Origin: Mantis religiosa
Taxonomy: Eukaryota > Arthropoda > Insecta > Mantodea > Mantidae
DNA length: 64,000 nt
Direction of reading: 5' to 3'
Assembly: GCA_030765055.1 (NCBI GenBank)
Contig: JAUKNK010000323.1
Coordinates: 374,501-438,500 of the forward strand
Made by a program: the position numbers and the translations under genes
In this document: positions 1 through 11,152 of the stretch, piece after piece
Position numbering within the stretch: the first letter of the stretch is position 1
Layout: every line of letters begins with the position of its first letter
Notes under the pieces: model-generated
Database searches by the model: none
Seen by the model: only the letters and a program-made list of their open reading frames with translations
Told to the model about the DNA's origin: nothing

Positions 1-75
1 AACCGAGTGGAATGGCTCAGGTGGTTTCATCTGTGGCCCGCATTTGAGAGGTCCGGGTTCGATTCCCATGGCCGA
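1..75 (+). repeat. tRNA-derived SINE head, family B (copy 1)
   Basis: The stretch TGGCTCAGGTGGTT near base 13 resembles a pol III A box. GGTTCGATTCC at 56-66 is an exact B-box match. The same head recurs on the reverse strand near 10545-10632 and 51690-51775, with shared wording around 'cccgcatttgagag'. It is therefore an interspersed repeat and not a single tRNA gene. The 5' end may lie outside the window. Confidence 0.7.
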
Positions 76-600
76 CCTTACCCATAGGTGCTTTTCCGAG
101 GGGTTCACGCCTCGCCAGGTGAATGTTGGACAGGTTAATTACATCCTCCGAATTTTCTGTCCCACTGCTTCATCTATATTATTTTTAAATCATCTTTCAT
201 CTGGTGGTCTCTTTAAGTGTAGAAGTGTCGGTTGCCGTTCTCAGAACCGGCTGCTGGGACTGCTTCCGAACCACAGTAGGGCGGAATGTCTGTCGTCCTG
301 GCCTACTGGGGGAGATTTCGATCTAAGTAAATTATGGGGACCCTGTCCTCTGCACTGTCGTGGCTCCTTGACATATATGCCCTCTATCTTCTCTCACCTC
401 ATCCTTCCTCCAGGGGATGCCGCGCTTGGGGCCATAGGCAGAACAGATCAAGGCTGGTGGCAGAGGTGAATCCCTTCCATAGTAATCCTAATACTAATCC
501 TAAAGTGATGTGGTATGTTAATAGAACTCTTTCTGGTAAGGCTTCTCCTTGAGAGCAGCAAATTATATGACTATTTGTGTTCCGAAACAAGATGTTGATT
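76..600. other. possible SINE body, otherwise unassigned
   Basis: This stretch follows the family B head and may include its body. No recognisable protein, RNA gene or second repeat copy is visible. Short open frames at 44-590 overlap on both strands and show no family resemblance. Confidence 0.4.
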
Positions 601-1310
601 GCAACTGCTGAAAATGAAAAGAAGGAATGTGCCTACTCCAACTGCCAATTGTTCCTCCCGAAATTAATAATAGTTTTCTTTAACTACCACAGTGGTAGGT
701 TGCAGAATCCAATCTTCCTGTGACATACCCTTTATGTCCTATTTCTAATGTAAGCAGAATAATACATCAACATATTCTTGAAGAATGGAACCAACAATGG
801 CTAATAACTCCAAATGGAAGTTTAACAAAAACATTATTTTTCCCTAGTGTATATGACAGAGGAAAATGTGAAACTCTTGTGCCAAATTTTGTTTTGACAC
901 AATTTTTAAGTGGACATGGTAAATTTGGTGAATACTTATCACGCTTTCACTTAACATCCAACCCTGAGTGCATGTGTGGTGAAGAAATTCAAACTGTGGT
1001 TCATCTCCTTTTCTGTTGTCCCATTTTCTGGAGAGAAAGACAAGAATTCATATTCAAGCTAGACTCTCTAGGAACTGAATTCTCTGCTCCGGTCACATCT
1101 TTGCTAATGAAGCCACAACGGTATAATGTTTATAAACTCAGTGTGAACGTCTGAAATAGTTTAAATTAAAATGCATTAGATTAAAACATCATTTCTTCCT
1201 TGTAGTATTTAAAATATTCTTGTTAAAATTGTATATTTTTATATATCAACTCTAACCCTAATATACCATTGTGTAAAATAGGATTCAATAAATCTGGATA
1301 AAAAAACTAT
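600..1310 (+). mobile_element. 5'-truncated non-LTR retrotransposon, 3' fragment
   Basis: It contains the C-terminal coding end of a LINE (720-1154), an AT-rich 3' UTR, an AATAAA near 1287 and a short A-run near 1301-1307. The upstream limit is uncertain because no target-site duplication could be found. Everything 5' of the post-RNase H region is missing, as expected from incomplete reverse transcription. Confidence 0.6.
720..1154 (+). pseudogene. LINE ORF2 C-terminal fragment (R1/I-like group)
   Basis: The 144-residue frame has the hallmark end of RNase H-bearing non-LTR retrotransposons: FLSGHGKFGEYLSRFHL followed by a C-x-CG...VxHLLFCCP zinc-binding-like motif (Cys/His near residues 83-104). 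In intact elements this region follows the reverse transcriptase and RNase H domains, both absent here. The frame is open, so decay is by truncation and not by stops. The exact clade is inferred from the motif style only. It has no host role and is non-functional alone. The start at 720 is only the first codon of the open frame, not a real initiation site. Confidence 0.7.
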
Positions 1311-2141
1311 CACATTGAAAGGTATTTCTCTATAAATTTCGAAAACTTTTATCTTATTAAAGCATTTGCTTCAGTCACGCACTATTAATGTTTACATTAG
1401 CTTAGAGTGTGTATAAGGAAGCGTTATATCTTCTTAACATTAGAAGGTGTCGACAAGCATACAAATTAAAATCGCTCAGGTACAACAAATGAGAGCAATT
1501 ATTTTAGAACCTTTGAGCGAACCTACGCCTGATTACATTCCTTTTATAGTCAATTATGCAATAATACGACACAAATACCAACTTTATGTTAGAATGAGAC
1601 AAAAGGTATAGGAAAAAAACGAATCTAATATATCAATTTAATAGTAGAAAATACGGTATCAGTGACCACAAAATTGTATTGTTACAAGAACTAGATTCCA
1701 GTGAATAAACTTACCTACCTTGCCATTTTCTTTTTGTTTACAAGCAGTGTAAAATTTTGGTATGTTCCCATTAAACAAATTTCTAGAAGTGTGTCATTAT
1801 CATGATTCTCCGTTCCTGATGTAAAGGTCCTGATGTTTAAAATTTCTATTTCAGAAACTAAGCTTGCAGAAGACGAGAGTCGAACCAACAAAGTTGACAG
1901 TTTTGAGTTCCACTCAGCGATGCAATGGTCTCGGCCATTCCTCAGCTGCTTAATTCCTGTTCTATTCACATATATTAAGGTTCATTTTGCTGCTAACTCA
2001 GGAGTAAATTTCATTGCAGTTTTGTATGTTCCTAGTACCAATAGAAGTGATTCAGATATTCTACTTAGCTTTCTAGACATTTGTTTGTACTCATTTGGGT
2101 GACAACTAGAGAACATTGCCTGGAACGAGCACGAGTATCTT
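1311..2141. other. unassigned AT-rich sequence
   Basis: I see no gene or repeat in this stretch. Overlapping frames on both strands at 1715-2102 lack any recognisable motif. Confidence 0.4.
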
Positions 2142-2146
2142 AGTAT

Positions 2147-3564
2147 TGTCGCCGAGGCATTGTTGAAATGCCTCGAAAGGAAGAGACAGAGAGCTACGCT
2201 CGGGCAGAAAAGAAAGATACAAATAGTGGGAAGCGCCAGCGCTGAACGCTTGCCGAGAGAGAAAGAGACATAATCTGGAATTTGCCGTTGCTTCGTGATT
2301 GTTACCGAGCGTTCCACTGATTTTTAGAAACAGTGACTGGAGGTATAAAGACGGAGCGGCTGTCAAAGCGGGCACAGCGGAAGGGGATAATGCGGTTACG
2401 GCGGAGAAGAATCTCCTGGGTTCGAACCGCCAAATATCTGGGAATCCAACTGGACCGCGGCCTCAATTTCACTCCGCATGTCAGGGCAAAGGCCGGCCTC
2501 GGCCACGCTGTGCTCGGGCAACTCTACCCCATCTTCCGATCCACAATGCCCATCCACCTCAAACTGCGGGTGTATGGTGCAATCATTCCACTTCTGATCC
2601 TGTATGGATGCGAATTCTGGGGTTCGGTGGGTCATGCCACCCTCCGCAGGCTGCAGGCCATACAGAACAGAGCGTTAAGAATGATCTACGGTACCGACCG
2701 CAGGTTCCCATCACACTTCCTGCACACACAGTCTGGCATACCTTACGTTGAGGACGTCGTGCGTGAACGAACGTGCACGTTGTATGCCAATATCACTCCT
2801 CACCCTAACCAGCTGGTGAATTCACTGGGTCAATACGACCACCGTCTCCCCAGGAGACGGAGGAGCTACCGCCTCCCCAAGGATGCCCTTGGGTGGTAAA
2901 GTCTGCCTCTCCTCCTGCCCCCCCCCCCAATCACCGCGAGGTCACGTCGCGCCTTGGCCGCGGCTAGAAGGTTAACACCGGCGGTCACGCCCGGGGCGCA
3001 CGCACGACCTGGACACTTAAACCTAAACACCAAAATTTCCATCTGGTCTCTCGCTACTGGTTTCCCCATCTGCTTGACGGATCGCTAGCGACCGCCCGAA
3101 GCGAGGTGGAACGGTCACTGTCCCCCCTTCACTGAGGGACATCCCGGCACCAGAAGCATCAGTAGAGGCCAACTTCGGCGTCTTACGCAATGACACGCAA
3201 GCTCGCGCAAATTACTATATCTTTTATACCGTACGGGCAAATCCTCACAGCGGATCGATGCCGTGGCGTGTAGCCCTCCGTGCGGGAGAATCCGGGTGAC
3301 CTGCACCCGCTCTTGGCTCTTGGCTAGCGGGGACAGTTGCAGTTGTACAGTGTGTGAGTTGTGTCTACATTTGAACTGTGCCGCAGTAGTTAATCGAGTG
3401 TGCAGCTGTGTCGACGTGTGGTACACGACCTTCAGGTCTGCGTTTGTGTGTGTTACGTTATTGTGCTACTAGCTGGGTTGTACAAAACATCTTTCTACTT
3501 CAAATAAAGAGAATTTTAAATTTCTGCAAACAAGACTTTTAATTGTACGAACCCACAAAGTCAG
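2147..3564 (+). mobile_element. LTR copy 1, split by a Jockey fragment
   Basis: The left part (from 2147, TGTCGCCGAGGCATT) matches the U3 start of the reverse-strand copy at 7696-8197. It holds a TATAAA at 2343. The right part (~3310-3564) matches the same copy through 'gttgtacaaa', AATAAA (3503-3508) and 'tacgaaccca'. AGTAT occurs just before (2142-2146) and just after (3565-3569), a candidate 5-bp TSD. Total length is 1418 bp against 448-502 bp in the other copies. The excess lies between about 2350 and 3310 and contains Jockey coding sequence. No internal retrotransposon region is present. Confidence 0.6.
2393..2899 (+). pseudogene. Jockey-clade reverse transcriptase C-terminal fragment
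   Basis: The reading frame ending TAA at 2897-2899 shows the order typical of the end of Jockey-clade ORF2: AKYLGIQLDRGLNFTPH, then KLRVYGAIIPLLILYGCEFWG, then LQAIQNRALRMIYG, then a conserved IP..EDVV region. The upstream endonuclease and the YxDD palm motif are absent, so it is 5' truncated. It is GC-rich relative to its surroundings and runs into a GC-rich 3' UTR with a C-run near 2920. It lies between the U3 and R/U5 halves of LTR copy 1, which implies it inserted into an existing LTR. The exact edges and a TSD were not found. The open frame starting at 2333 contains LTR-derived codons before about 2393. Confidence 0.75.
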
Positions 3565-4959
3565 AGTATTCATAGTGGAGTGTATGTTCTACGCTTTTCA
3601 CGTCTGCCTTGTACAATATTAATGTTTACCTCATTCTTCTCACCATCTGTGATGAGTTATGGACATGTAGGTCGAGATTCGTAATAAACATTTGTTCACC
3701 CCATGCTGAATATTTGAACCACCTTCTCAGATTTCTTTGGTTCATTATTGTTATACCACATACATCCATTAGTTGACGGTAATTTTCTGTGGAGTTCAAC
3801 TTACGAGCATTAAAACGTTCAATACTTCCCACCTTCGAGTAAGCGAGATTTTGCACCATAATGTTCGTTTTGAACAATCACAGAAGGCAGAATAGGCAAC
3901 TGGCAACATGAGGAATAGGCAACTGGCAACATTCAAAAAGGCATTTGAGGAAGCCATTCAATCTTGAATATAAGCACAATAACCACTTGTGTAACTGGGA
4001 TGCTCAAATGATTGTTTCTTTCTGTTTTACCTGCGTTGATAACTGACAGATATTGAATTATAAGTATGTTAAAAATCTGATTACAAATAATAGAATTTTA
4101 TTTGGTTCCTATGTAACTTTTCACGAAAAATAAGCACCCTCTATTGGAATTGCAATTAAGACACTTACAATTTTGAAACAGAAGTTCGGAATACTGTAAT
4201 TTGCACACAGGCAATATTAATAAAAACTGATTAAGTTTAAATAAGAATAGATATTGCCAAACAAATGGGCATCTGGAGTTTTCAAATAGCGAACTAAGGA
4301 GCGAGTCACTTACTCATCTATAATGCTTCCAATCACCTCCAACACTGGCACTAATGACTTGTTTCCGGTGATTAAGGGAGGGTGAGAGGCTTGAGGTCCA
4401 AGAAAATATTTACAACCCTTACTAGTATAGGCTCGTTCACTAGTTCCAAAGAATTTTTTACGTACCAAATTATTTGATGATAACTATAAATAGTTTGTGC
4501 TCTGCTAAGGAAAAAAGAGGTTGTTCCGCAAGTATCGAAGTGATGACCGAGGCATAAGGAGAAACATATTTATAAAAGGTTCTTAGACAATGCGAAACAA
4601 AGCCTAGTGAAGACTGTTCATTTTGCAGTTTGTGAGGAATAAGTTGAACCAGTCAAGGTTATTACTCCCGTGCCAGCTGAACAATAGGCAGGACATTAGG
4701 GAGGGTACCACTTGTGTCAATCAAACTTTTGAAATCATCAGTGTTTTAGTTGTTACTCTGTTATGTTTAGCTTTATCAGAATTTCCCTGTTAAGGAACAT
4801 TCACATTTTTTGTGCTGTGTCATGTTGTTCTATTTTTATTATAACGGTAACCATAAGTTTAAGAAGAGAAGATTAGTACAGAGTGCTGTCTTTTGTTTAA
4901 AAATTCTAAGCTCAGGAATAGTGAATGTTCTATATTTGACAATATTCGTTCTCGTGTTA
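3565..4959. other. unassigned; short direct duplication
   Basis: No gene is visible. A 16-base segment, aggcaactggcaacat, occurs twice within 3891-3935. The remainder is AT-rich single-copy-looking sequence. Confidence 0.4.
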
Positions 4960-5157
4960 GCTGTTGTTCAAATCAATGTTGGAAAGAGTGGAGGGCCATT
5001 GCAATCACAGGATAGGGAAATCATAATCAATACTCAGAGATTCTTTAAGGATGAATTTGAAGCACTTGAAAACGGAGAGCTTAAGATGCCTGTCAAAGTT
5101 TTGAATGAACAGCCGCTGCAGTTGCAGTTTCCCACACAAATATTAATAGAGTGCTAA
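4960..5157 (+). pseudogene. possible transposase N-terminal fragment
   Basis: The frame that starts upstream at 4810 ends in a segment with SGGPLQSQDREIIINTQRFF and an acidic-then-Pro region. This resembles the helix-turn-helix N-terminus of IS630/Tc1-like DDE transposases that are common in hemimetabolous insects, an impression from family memory that I could not check. The preceding part (about residues 1-55) is hydrophobic and looks unrelated. No catalytic region follows, and a family G element begins about 20 bp downstream. It could equally be a chance frame. Confidence 0.3.
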
Positions 5158-5176
5158 ATAAAAATTTAAATTTAGA

Positions 5177-5728
5177 CAGTTAATGTCAGAGGTTCTACTC
5201 CCATTAGTCCTGGACCCGTAGGACCAAGGACCCGGCTCTCCTTCGATCAGGGAGTTACCGAGCTGCTCCAAAAGGGCGCCGGCGCCTCGATGGGGCTTTC
5301 CATAGGGCAAGACCTAAAGACTAACAAGCCCCCCCCCATCTGGTCCTATGGACTCAAGACGGGATGGAAGTGGATACGCCACTTACGCGCGCCAACTCCA
5401 AAATGGTAAGGCTACCGATATGACCTCGGTAGGGCCGCCTGGTGATCTAGCACACCTTCTACTAGCTATGCTGGCTAGTACCGAGAATATTAATGGCTCC
5501 CCTCAACCCCATCCGGAGACGCACCCGATCTCCCACGGGTATCGGGAACCACTGCCCCCTCGAGTCCATCCCAATCCGAACAACTCCCGAAGGAGGGGCT
5601 CAGATGTTCGGCCCGAGGTTCCTCTAGTAACGTCAGCGGTACCACGAGTGCTAAGGGTCCGCAGCGTCCGCACCACGGCAGCTGAAGGGGACGGATCCCC
5701 TCCCCTACGGGAAGCTGAAAGGGACAAC
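5177..5728 (-). mobile_element. family G GC-rich SINE-like element (copy G1)
   Basis: This is a near full-length copy of a ~0.5-kb GC-rich repeat found five times here (also 10702, 54131, 57443, 63226). The orientation is set by the end-truncated copy at 10702. On the reverse strand it begins TTCCCGTAGGGGAGGGG and ends near GGGAGTAGAACCTCTGACAT. A C-run at about 5330-5338 is also present as a homopolymer run in other copies. I could not find a clean TSD for this copy. Frames inside it are not conserved between copies, so I do not call a protein. Confidence 0.75.
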
Positions 5729-5729
5729 T

Positions 5730-7420
5730 GATGGACCAAATTTCGAACCCCGGCTAAGAAAATTCCAATAGTACTTCTATGTAGACAAACATTAGTTAAT
5801 TTACTGAATCGGCCATTTAAAGTTATGTAAAGTAAGTTTTGCTCCCAGTTCAATTGTACACACAAAGGTTTGATTGAGGTGGAGCTAGCTCAAGAGACGA
5901 TTCCCAGAAATGAGATAGCAAATGGTGCACCAATAATTTTTTTCGATGAAATTGAGTGAATACAAAACATACTGCAGTAAAATACGATAATGTGATACAC
6001 CAAATGGTGAAATTGACATATCCATAATTGTATCACTTGAAAAAGGGTAGACATTAATCACGCCACCTGCCAGGTTTTCTAAAGGCTTGTTCCTAATGCT
6101 CTGCTTTATTTCGGTCCAGGCCAACTACATATTATCAGAAAGAGTTGGACAACATGGTTTTTAAGGGCTTAATTTGTAGTCAAACTCCTTCCTAGCATCA
6201 CTCAAAACGGTGTACTTGTTATGAACAATGCAGCTCAGCATTCTTTGGAATTGGATAGGGCTTCCTTACTCTCCAGCCTAAGGCGTGATATGCAAGTTGG
6301 GTTATGTAAAAATAATAGTGACGTTATCCCAGATCCCCGAATGTAGTTTTATGGAACATTACAAAGCTTCCGAAAGATCGATCTAGGAAATATGAAATTG
6401 ACATTATCGCTGAGTTAGTAGGCATACAGTAATGCCCCATTTGTCCTGTAATTTCAATTTCATTCCTACTGAACTAATCTGAACTTAGGTAAAGGAAGAT
6501 TTTGCGAAACATAATACAACATTCAAGCCCAGTGACAAAATGGCGGCTTCCTTTGCAAATGCGCTATAAAAGGTGACATGTATACACTGGATGAAAGCAC
6601 ATGAAAGTGTGGATAAAGAGGAAAATGTTTATTGGGAAAGATGAAGTAATTGATGAGGTTATCAACCGATTTGCAATCAACTTCGAAGAGCATGTATGTG
6701 GAAACTTCGGATTGGAACAGACTGCCAATGACAGTTCCACGGGCGTGATGGAAATAGGGGCACCGATACCATTAACTCCTTAATGAAAGATGTGCGAGCG
6801 AGAGGGTAAGTGTATAAGCGTCTCTGTCTAAAATTTTGTCTCAACTTGGTCCTCACTAACTGTAACAGGGACGTATATCTACGCTCCTTAAGAGAAATAT
6901 ATGCGCCGTCGGAAAAACAGAATTCAATATGATGAGCCATAAAACTGGAACAGAATTCTAGCATTGAGATTATTAGAAAAATCTGGATATGAAGTGGAAA
7001 TATAGGCGGTATTATTGTCTTAATTATTATTAGACTAATACTTGTCTTAAAGCGCATCACAAAATATAACTTCAACAGAACCCCTTCGCTGCTTATGATA
7101 TAATCTGTCTCAAACTAAAACGACCTGGGTGTAAACACAAAGGAAGATATAAAGAGAGAGACAGATAGTTCGACGGAAATATCTTAGACCACCAGTGGTA
7201 GAAGGACATACATAGGTGTTTTATAGAGACATTTCCTGGGGGAATAATCACGGGGAAACAAACAGAAGACAGGAACCCGAATATCTGGACACTAAGATGC
7301 TAAGACCATCACTTAACTCATAGGAGGAGAAAATACGAAAAACCCATAGTTACCGTGTTGAGGGCGATTAAAACCCAACTGCTTCTTTACACAAGTCAAG
7401 TCACTTAGCACGGAACAAAT
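5730..7420. other. unassigned intergenic sequence
   Basis: No recognisable element is visible. A short frame at 6601-6783 and an opposite-strand frame at 6677-7075 have no motif I can name. Confidence 0.4.
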
Positions 7421-7429
7421 TCTGAAACT

Positions 7430-7600
7430 GCCAGTTGTGGTAACAAATCAGGTAGAACCAGCTACATTTCAACAGATGCCAAACACGCAGCGACTGAAAG
7501 ACTCACAACAGCCGTTGAACTATCAGTGGGGAACATAAATCTATTAGAATGGATCCCGGGATATGACACGACTGATAACGAAGAAATAGAGGTACTGAGA
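7430..7600 (+). pseudogene. possible LINE RNase H remnant
   Basis: Reading forward, a degraded frame gives ISTDAKHAA, then LLEWIPGYDTTDNEEIE. The second part matches the WxPGHxGIxGNE-type motif near the C-terminus of RNase H domains in I/R1/Jockey-like LINEs. Glu and Asp residues sit at plausible places, but the conserved His-Ser-Gly is changed. No reverse transcriptase is readable upstream. The similarity is short and could be tested by a profile search. Confidence 0.35.
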
Positions 7601-7695
7601 TTCCTTGTGATCCACGTTCGTGTTGCCATGGGGCCGTTCCTGTATATTTACTCGCTCTCCGTTTGTAGCGACAACAATAATATCTGCGAGATATT

Positions 7696-8197
7696 GTGAC
7701 TTTGCTGGGTTCGTAACAAAAAAGTTTTGTTTATAGAAATTTAAAATGCTCTTTATTACAAGTAAAAACAAACTTTGTACAGCCCTGACGGCAGCAAAAT
7801 TGCGTAACGTACCCAAACGCAGTCTACAAGTTCTCTCGTTGCTTCACCACACGTAAACAAACGAAAGAAATCACTTGCGGTACACTTCAAACAGCTACAC
7901 AACTGCACATACACAATTAACAACTCTCAACTAGCAACTCCATTAACAACTGACTCTTCTCCACCTTGCCGAGCTATTTACACCCGAGCCATTGTTTCTC
8001 GAAAGCTGCCGAAGTTTCTCGAAATCTGCCGAAGTTTCAAGGTCTTTCACGGCGGCAAGGGAAGGAAAAGAATAATACAGACATCATTCTGTCTCTTTCT
8101 CTCCTCGCTTCTGCCTCCCTCTGGGCAAGCGCCTATCACTCGCCTACGCACGGGCCGGCAGCAGCACAATAATGCCTCGGCGAAGGTACGAAAGACA
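7696..8197 (-). mobile_element. solo LTR copy 2 (heat-shock-element LTR family)
   Basis: Read on the reverse strand it starts TGTC near 8197. It contains CGCCGAGGCATTATTG, a purine-rich stretch (gagagaaagagaca), a GAA/TTC array, a TATA-like TGTAAATAG (7974-7982), AATAAA (7752-7757) and ends near ACGAACCCAGCAAAGTCA. Downstream portions align with copy 1 across the whole R/U5 region. No internal coding region flanks it, so it is a solo LTR or a fragment. The 5-bp flanks (ATATT and ATACA) match poorly, so the TSD is uncertain. Confidence 0.65.
7996..8038 (-). promoter_or_regulatory. heat-shock-element-like array in LTR copy 2
   Basis: Triplets fall on an exact 5-bp grid: TTC 7996, GAA 8001, (CTG 8006), GAA 8011, TTC 8016, GAA 8021, (CTG 8026), GAA 8031, TTC 8036. 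Seven of nine positions fit the alternating nGAAn/nTTCn rule for heat shock factor trimers. It ends about 14 bp upstream of the TATA-like site on the LTR's own strand. Responsiveness is inferred. Confidence 0.6.
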
Positions 8198-10429
8198 ATA
8201 CAATTATTATATAATGGTTAGAATAATTAAATATTTACATAACCACTGTGGATAATACTACTGAGCACTGCACTAAATGAAGTGTATGAAAACAGAGAAT
8301 CGGGTCAGTACATGCATTTGAAAACGTGTGCAACTTTCCACTGAACCATAGGTGCTGCAATGCTGATAGTGATGACATCATAGCTCTGAGGGTATTATAT
8401 TCTTACTGGCTGACTGGCAGTGACTTGACGAGCCCTTGTCAGCTGATAACTAAACCCACCAGTTAAAGGTAATTCCTCACTCTGATTTATGCGTGCAGTC
8501 AAGATAACGCGCCAAGGTCATCATGCATGTGCAAGACTTTTAGCCAACAGGACACGGATCACCGGAAGTGAAGTCATGCATTTTATATTGAGGAGGTACG
8601 TACGGAAGGTGAACTTTCAGAAACTTCTGATAGGGAATGTGTTTCTAGAGGCCAAGAAGGAGTAAATAAATTAACATTTACGAAACAAAGAGTGATAGCT
8701 AGAATTAGGTATAGCATTAAACTTCATAGTGATTCTTTGGTGCATATCTGCACAATTCTTTCTTTGTAAATACACTTTAAGTATTTTAGGTGCAGAGATA
8801 TACCGAGGAGAAACAGATGATATGATTAATGTGACATTACACTTAGGCAAAAGTGTAGTAATAAAGCTTACTCCAATGACGCCTAGGATCTCTGGTTTAA
8901 GAGTTGAATTTTGTTTGCACATCTTTTTTCAACACCTGATTATAGTAGGGTAGCCTTTGTTTCACGTTTTATGCGGCCAAAGCCTGAAATGGAAGTCGTC
9001 GTCATAAATCACACTAAAGTGTGTAGGAGCACACGCTGTAACGACGGTCTGGGTGCGAGGACGTCGGTGTAAGAAGAGGTGGATAACGATGATGGATGCA
9101 TGTTTGTATGTCAAAGTACATTTTGGGAAAGGGCTTGTTAGTGAATGCCGGAGGTTATGTTATGTCATGGTTCATAATCATGACTCATTCGTATGTAAAC
9201 GGCCCTAAATCAAATGCTTTTAGCTGTTTGACATTGGCTTGGTTTCATTTTATAGGACTTTAGATTGTAAAAACGAACGACTAAAGGCGTTGTGTGTCTA
9301 ACAAAAGAGGTGTTAAGAGGGGCAAAAACAGCAAGCCCTGAAAAATAAACAATATATAATTATTAACAAATAACTGATCCCCGGCGCAACACCCGGGCCA
9401 AGGCCTCCCCTCTCTGCTCTCTAGAGGTGTCATGAGGGTGGTGAACTAATAGAGGGTGGGTCGCTGTCATCGAAAATGGTAACCCATTTAGGGTTTTACA
9501 TTGTATCTTGAACGATTTTGTTCTTCACTTCATTCGTGTTATTTGGGATGATTGACAGGCGCCCGGTTGGAGTTTCTCATAAATCTCATTTAACATTTTT
9601 GTTCGTCTACTGTTGAACATTTGACACCCCTTCTCACAGTTCTTCTAATCATAACACTATATACTTCCTTGCGTTGTCGGTAAGTTTCTTGAGTTTCTAT
9701 TTTAGAACATTAATAATCAAATACCTCTCACTTACAGTTGGCGGGATATCGTATCTCACAATTTATTTTTTAATATCAGTGAACATTACCAATCACTGTA
9801 ATTCACTCAACAAATATGAAAAGAATCCAATAGAATTGTCAAAGGGATTTCTCCGCAGCGGGAATGCGCTAACGGCCGTTATCTCCTGCATCAACCATGA
9901 ACATACGGCACCATAGATAGTGGCTATTTGGTGATACTTGAAATAGAGTAACTAAGAAAGGAAATTTAGGAAGAAAGCGTCAGAAGCCTAAGTTAGATAT
10001 ACCTCCACGGCATGAGGACTCGGAGAAACCTACAAGAAGTCTCAATCAGGTTGAACGACTCTGGTGAAAACCATCATTAATCACTGCAGAGGAGCTGTAC
10101 CATGCTCTGTATCACTTCAGGGATACCGGCACTATAGACGAAGTTTATTGCGCGTCAGACTCCAGGAGTTGGGAATGAGATGAAAATACCGTACAAGCAG
10201 CTAGAACCTCTTACAGACATCACTACGGTCGTGGTGAGTCCTCTGAGGTACAACTTTTCCTGTCCGAAGTAGTTCCAGATCGCCTTAAAGAGCCCTCCAC
10301 TAGCCAACTCGTAGGACTAGTTGATCAAAGAGCGTCCAACCAATAACAGAGCCTACCTTCAGCCGAACACCGCATTTCCATAGCACAAGCACCACCGTCT
10401 CGGCGACTTCACTGACTCTTACTTCCTGA
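8198..10429. other. unassigned intergenic sequence
   Basis: No gene or repeat copy is recognised in these 2.2 kb. Short frames at 8671-8953 and 9674-9916 carry no motif. A GC-richer patch lies near 9380-9425. Confidence 0.4.
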
Positions 10430-10632
10430 AAGATCGGATGGAGAGAAAGAAATGAATGAAATGAAAGAGAAGTGTAAGATAAATATCCTTCCCAGCATTC
10501 GCCTTAGGGTCCCGGGAGAACCCCAAGAAAACCCAAGTTAAAGAAAGTCTGCCACGGGAATCAAACCCGGGAACTCTCGAATGCGGGCCAGAGACGTTAA
10601 CGCCTGAGACATTCCGCTCGGTGCTGTCCCGT
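10430..10632 (-). repeat. tRNA-derived SINE, family B (copy 2)
   Basis: On the reverse strand it begins with the family head (gaatgtctcaggcgtta; cccgcattcgagag) and carries a B-box-like GGGTTTGATTCCC. The body runs on to about 10430 and resembles the copy at 51560-51775, including 'cagcattc'. The head matches window bases 1-75. Confidence 0.65.
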
Positions 10633-10687
10633 ACAACTGCACAAATTGTAAATATGAATTTACCATTGAACAGTATACGAATTTACC

Positions 10688-11152
10688 TGTCGATTGGTGG
10701 TATTCGAGCCCTTCCCTGATTGGGAATTGTTTGGATTTGGATGGACTCGAGAGGGCAGTGGTTCCCGATACCCGTGGGTGATTGGGTACGTTTCCGGACG
10801 GGGTTGAGGGAAGCCATTAATACTCCCGCGTACTAGCCAGCATAGCTAGTAGGTGTGCTAGATCACCAGGCGGCCGCACCGAGGTCATATCGGTAGCCTT
10901 CCCATTTTGGAGTTGGCGCGCGTAAGTGGCGTATCCACTTTCATCCCGTCTTGAGTCCATAGGACCAGATGGGGGGGGGGCTTGTTAGTCTCTAGGTCTT
11001 GCCCTACGGAAAGCCCCATGGAGGCACCGGGCGCCGTTTCGGAACGGCTCGGTAACTCCCTGGTCGAAGGAGGCCCGGGTCCTTGGTCCTACAGGTACAG
11101 GACTAATGGGAGTAGAACCTCTGACATTAAGATTAACGTGTCGATTGTTGGT
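10688..11152 (+). mobile_element. family G element, 5'-truncated, with TSD (copy G2)
   Basis: The element body is 10702-11138. It is flanked by TGTCGATTGGTGGT (10688-10701) and TGTCGATTGTTGGT (11139-11152), a 14-bp TSD with one mismatch. Relative to full copies it lacks the TTCCCGTAGGGG end (about 100 bp) but keeps the other end. A one-sided truncation beside a TSD is the signature of target-primed reverse transcription, so the missing side is taken as 5'. A G-run sits at 10971-10980. Confidence 0.8.

Noticed and set aside
5348..5731. 127-residue frame inside family G (similar frames at 54117, 57457, 57471 and 57758)
   Set aside because: Frames differ in phase and length between copies of the same repeat. 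GC-rich DNA has few stops, so open frames are expected by chance.
6601..7075. Short frames on both strands as possible genes
   Set aside because: No motif, no codon signal and overlapping frames; not supported.
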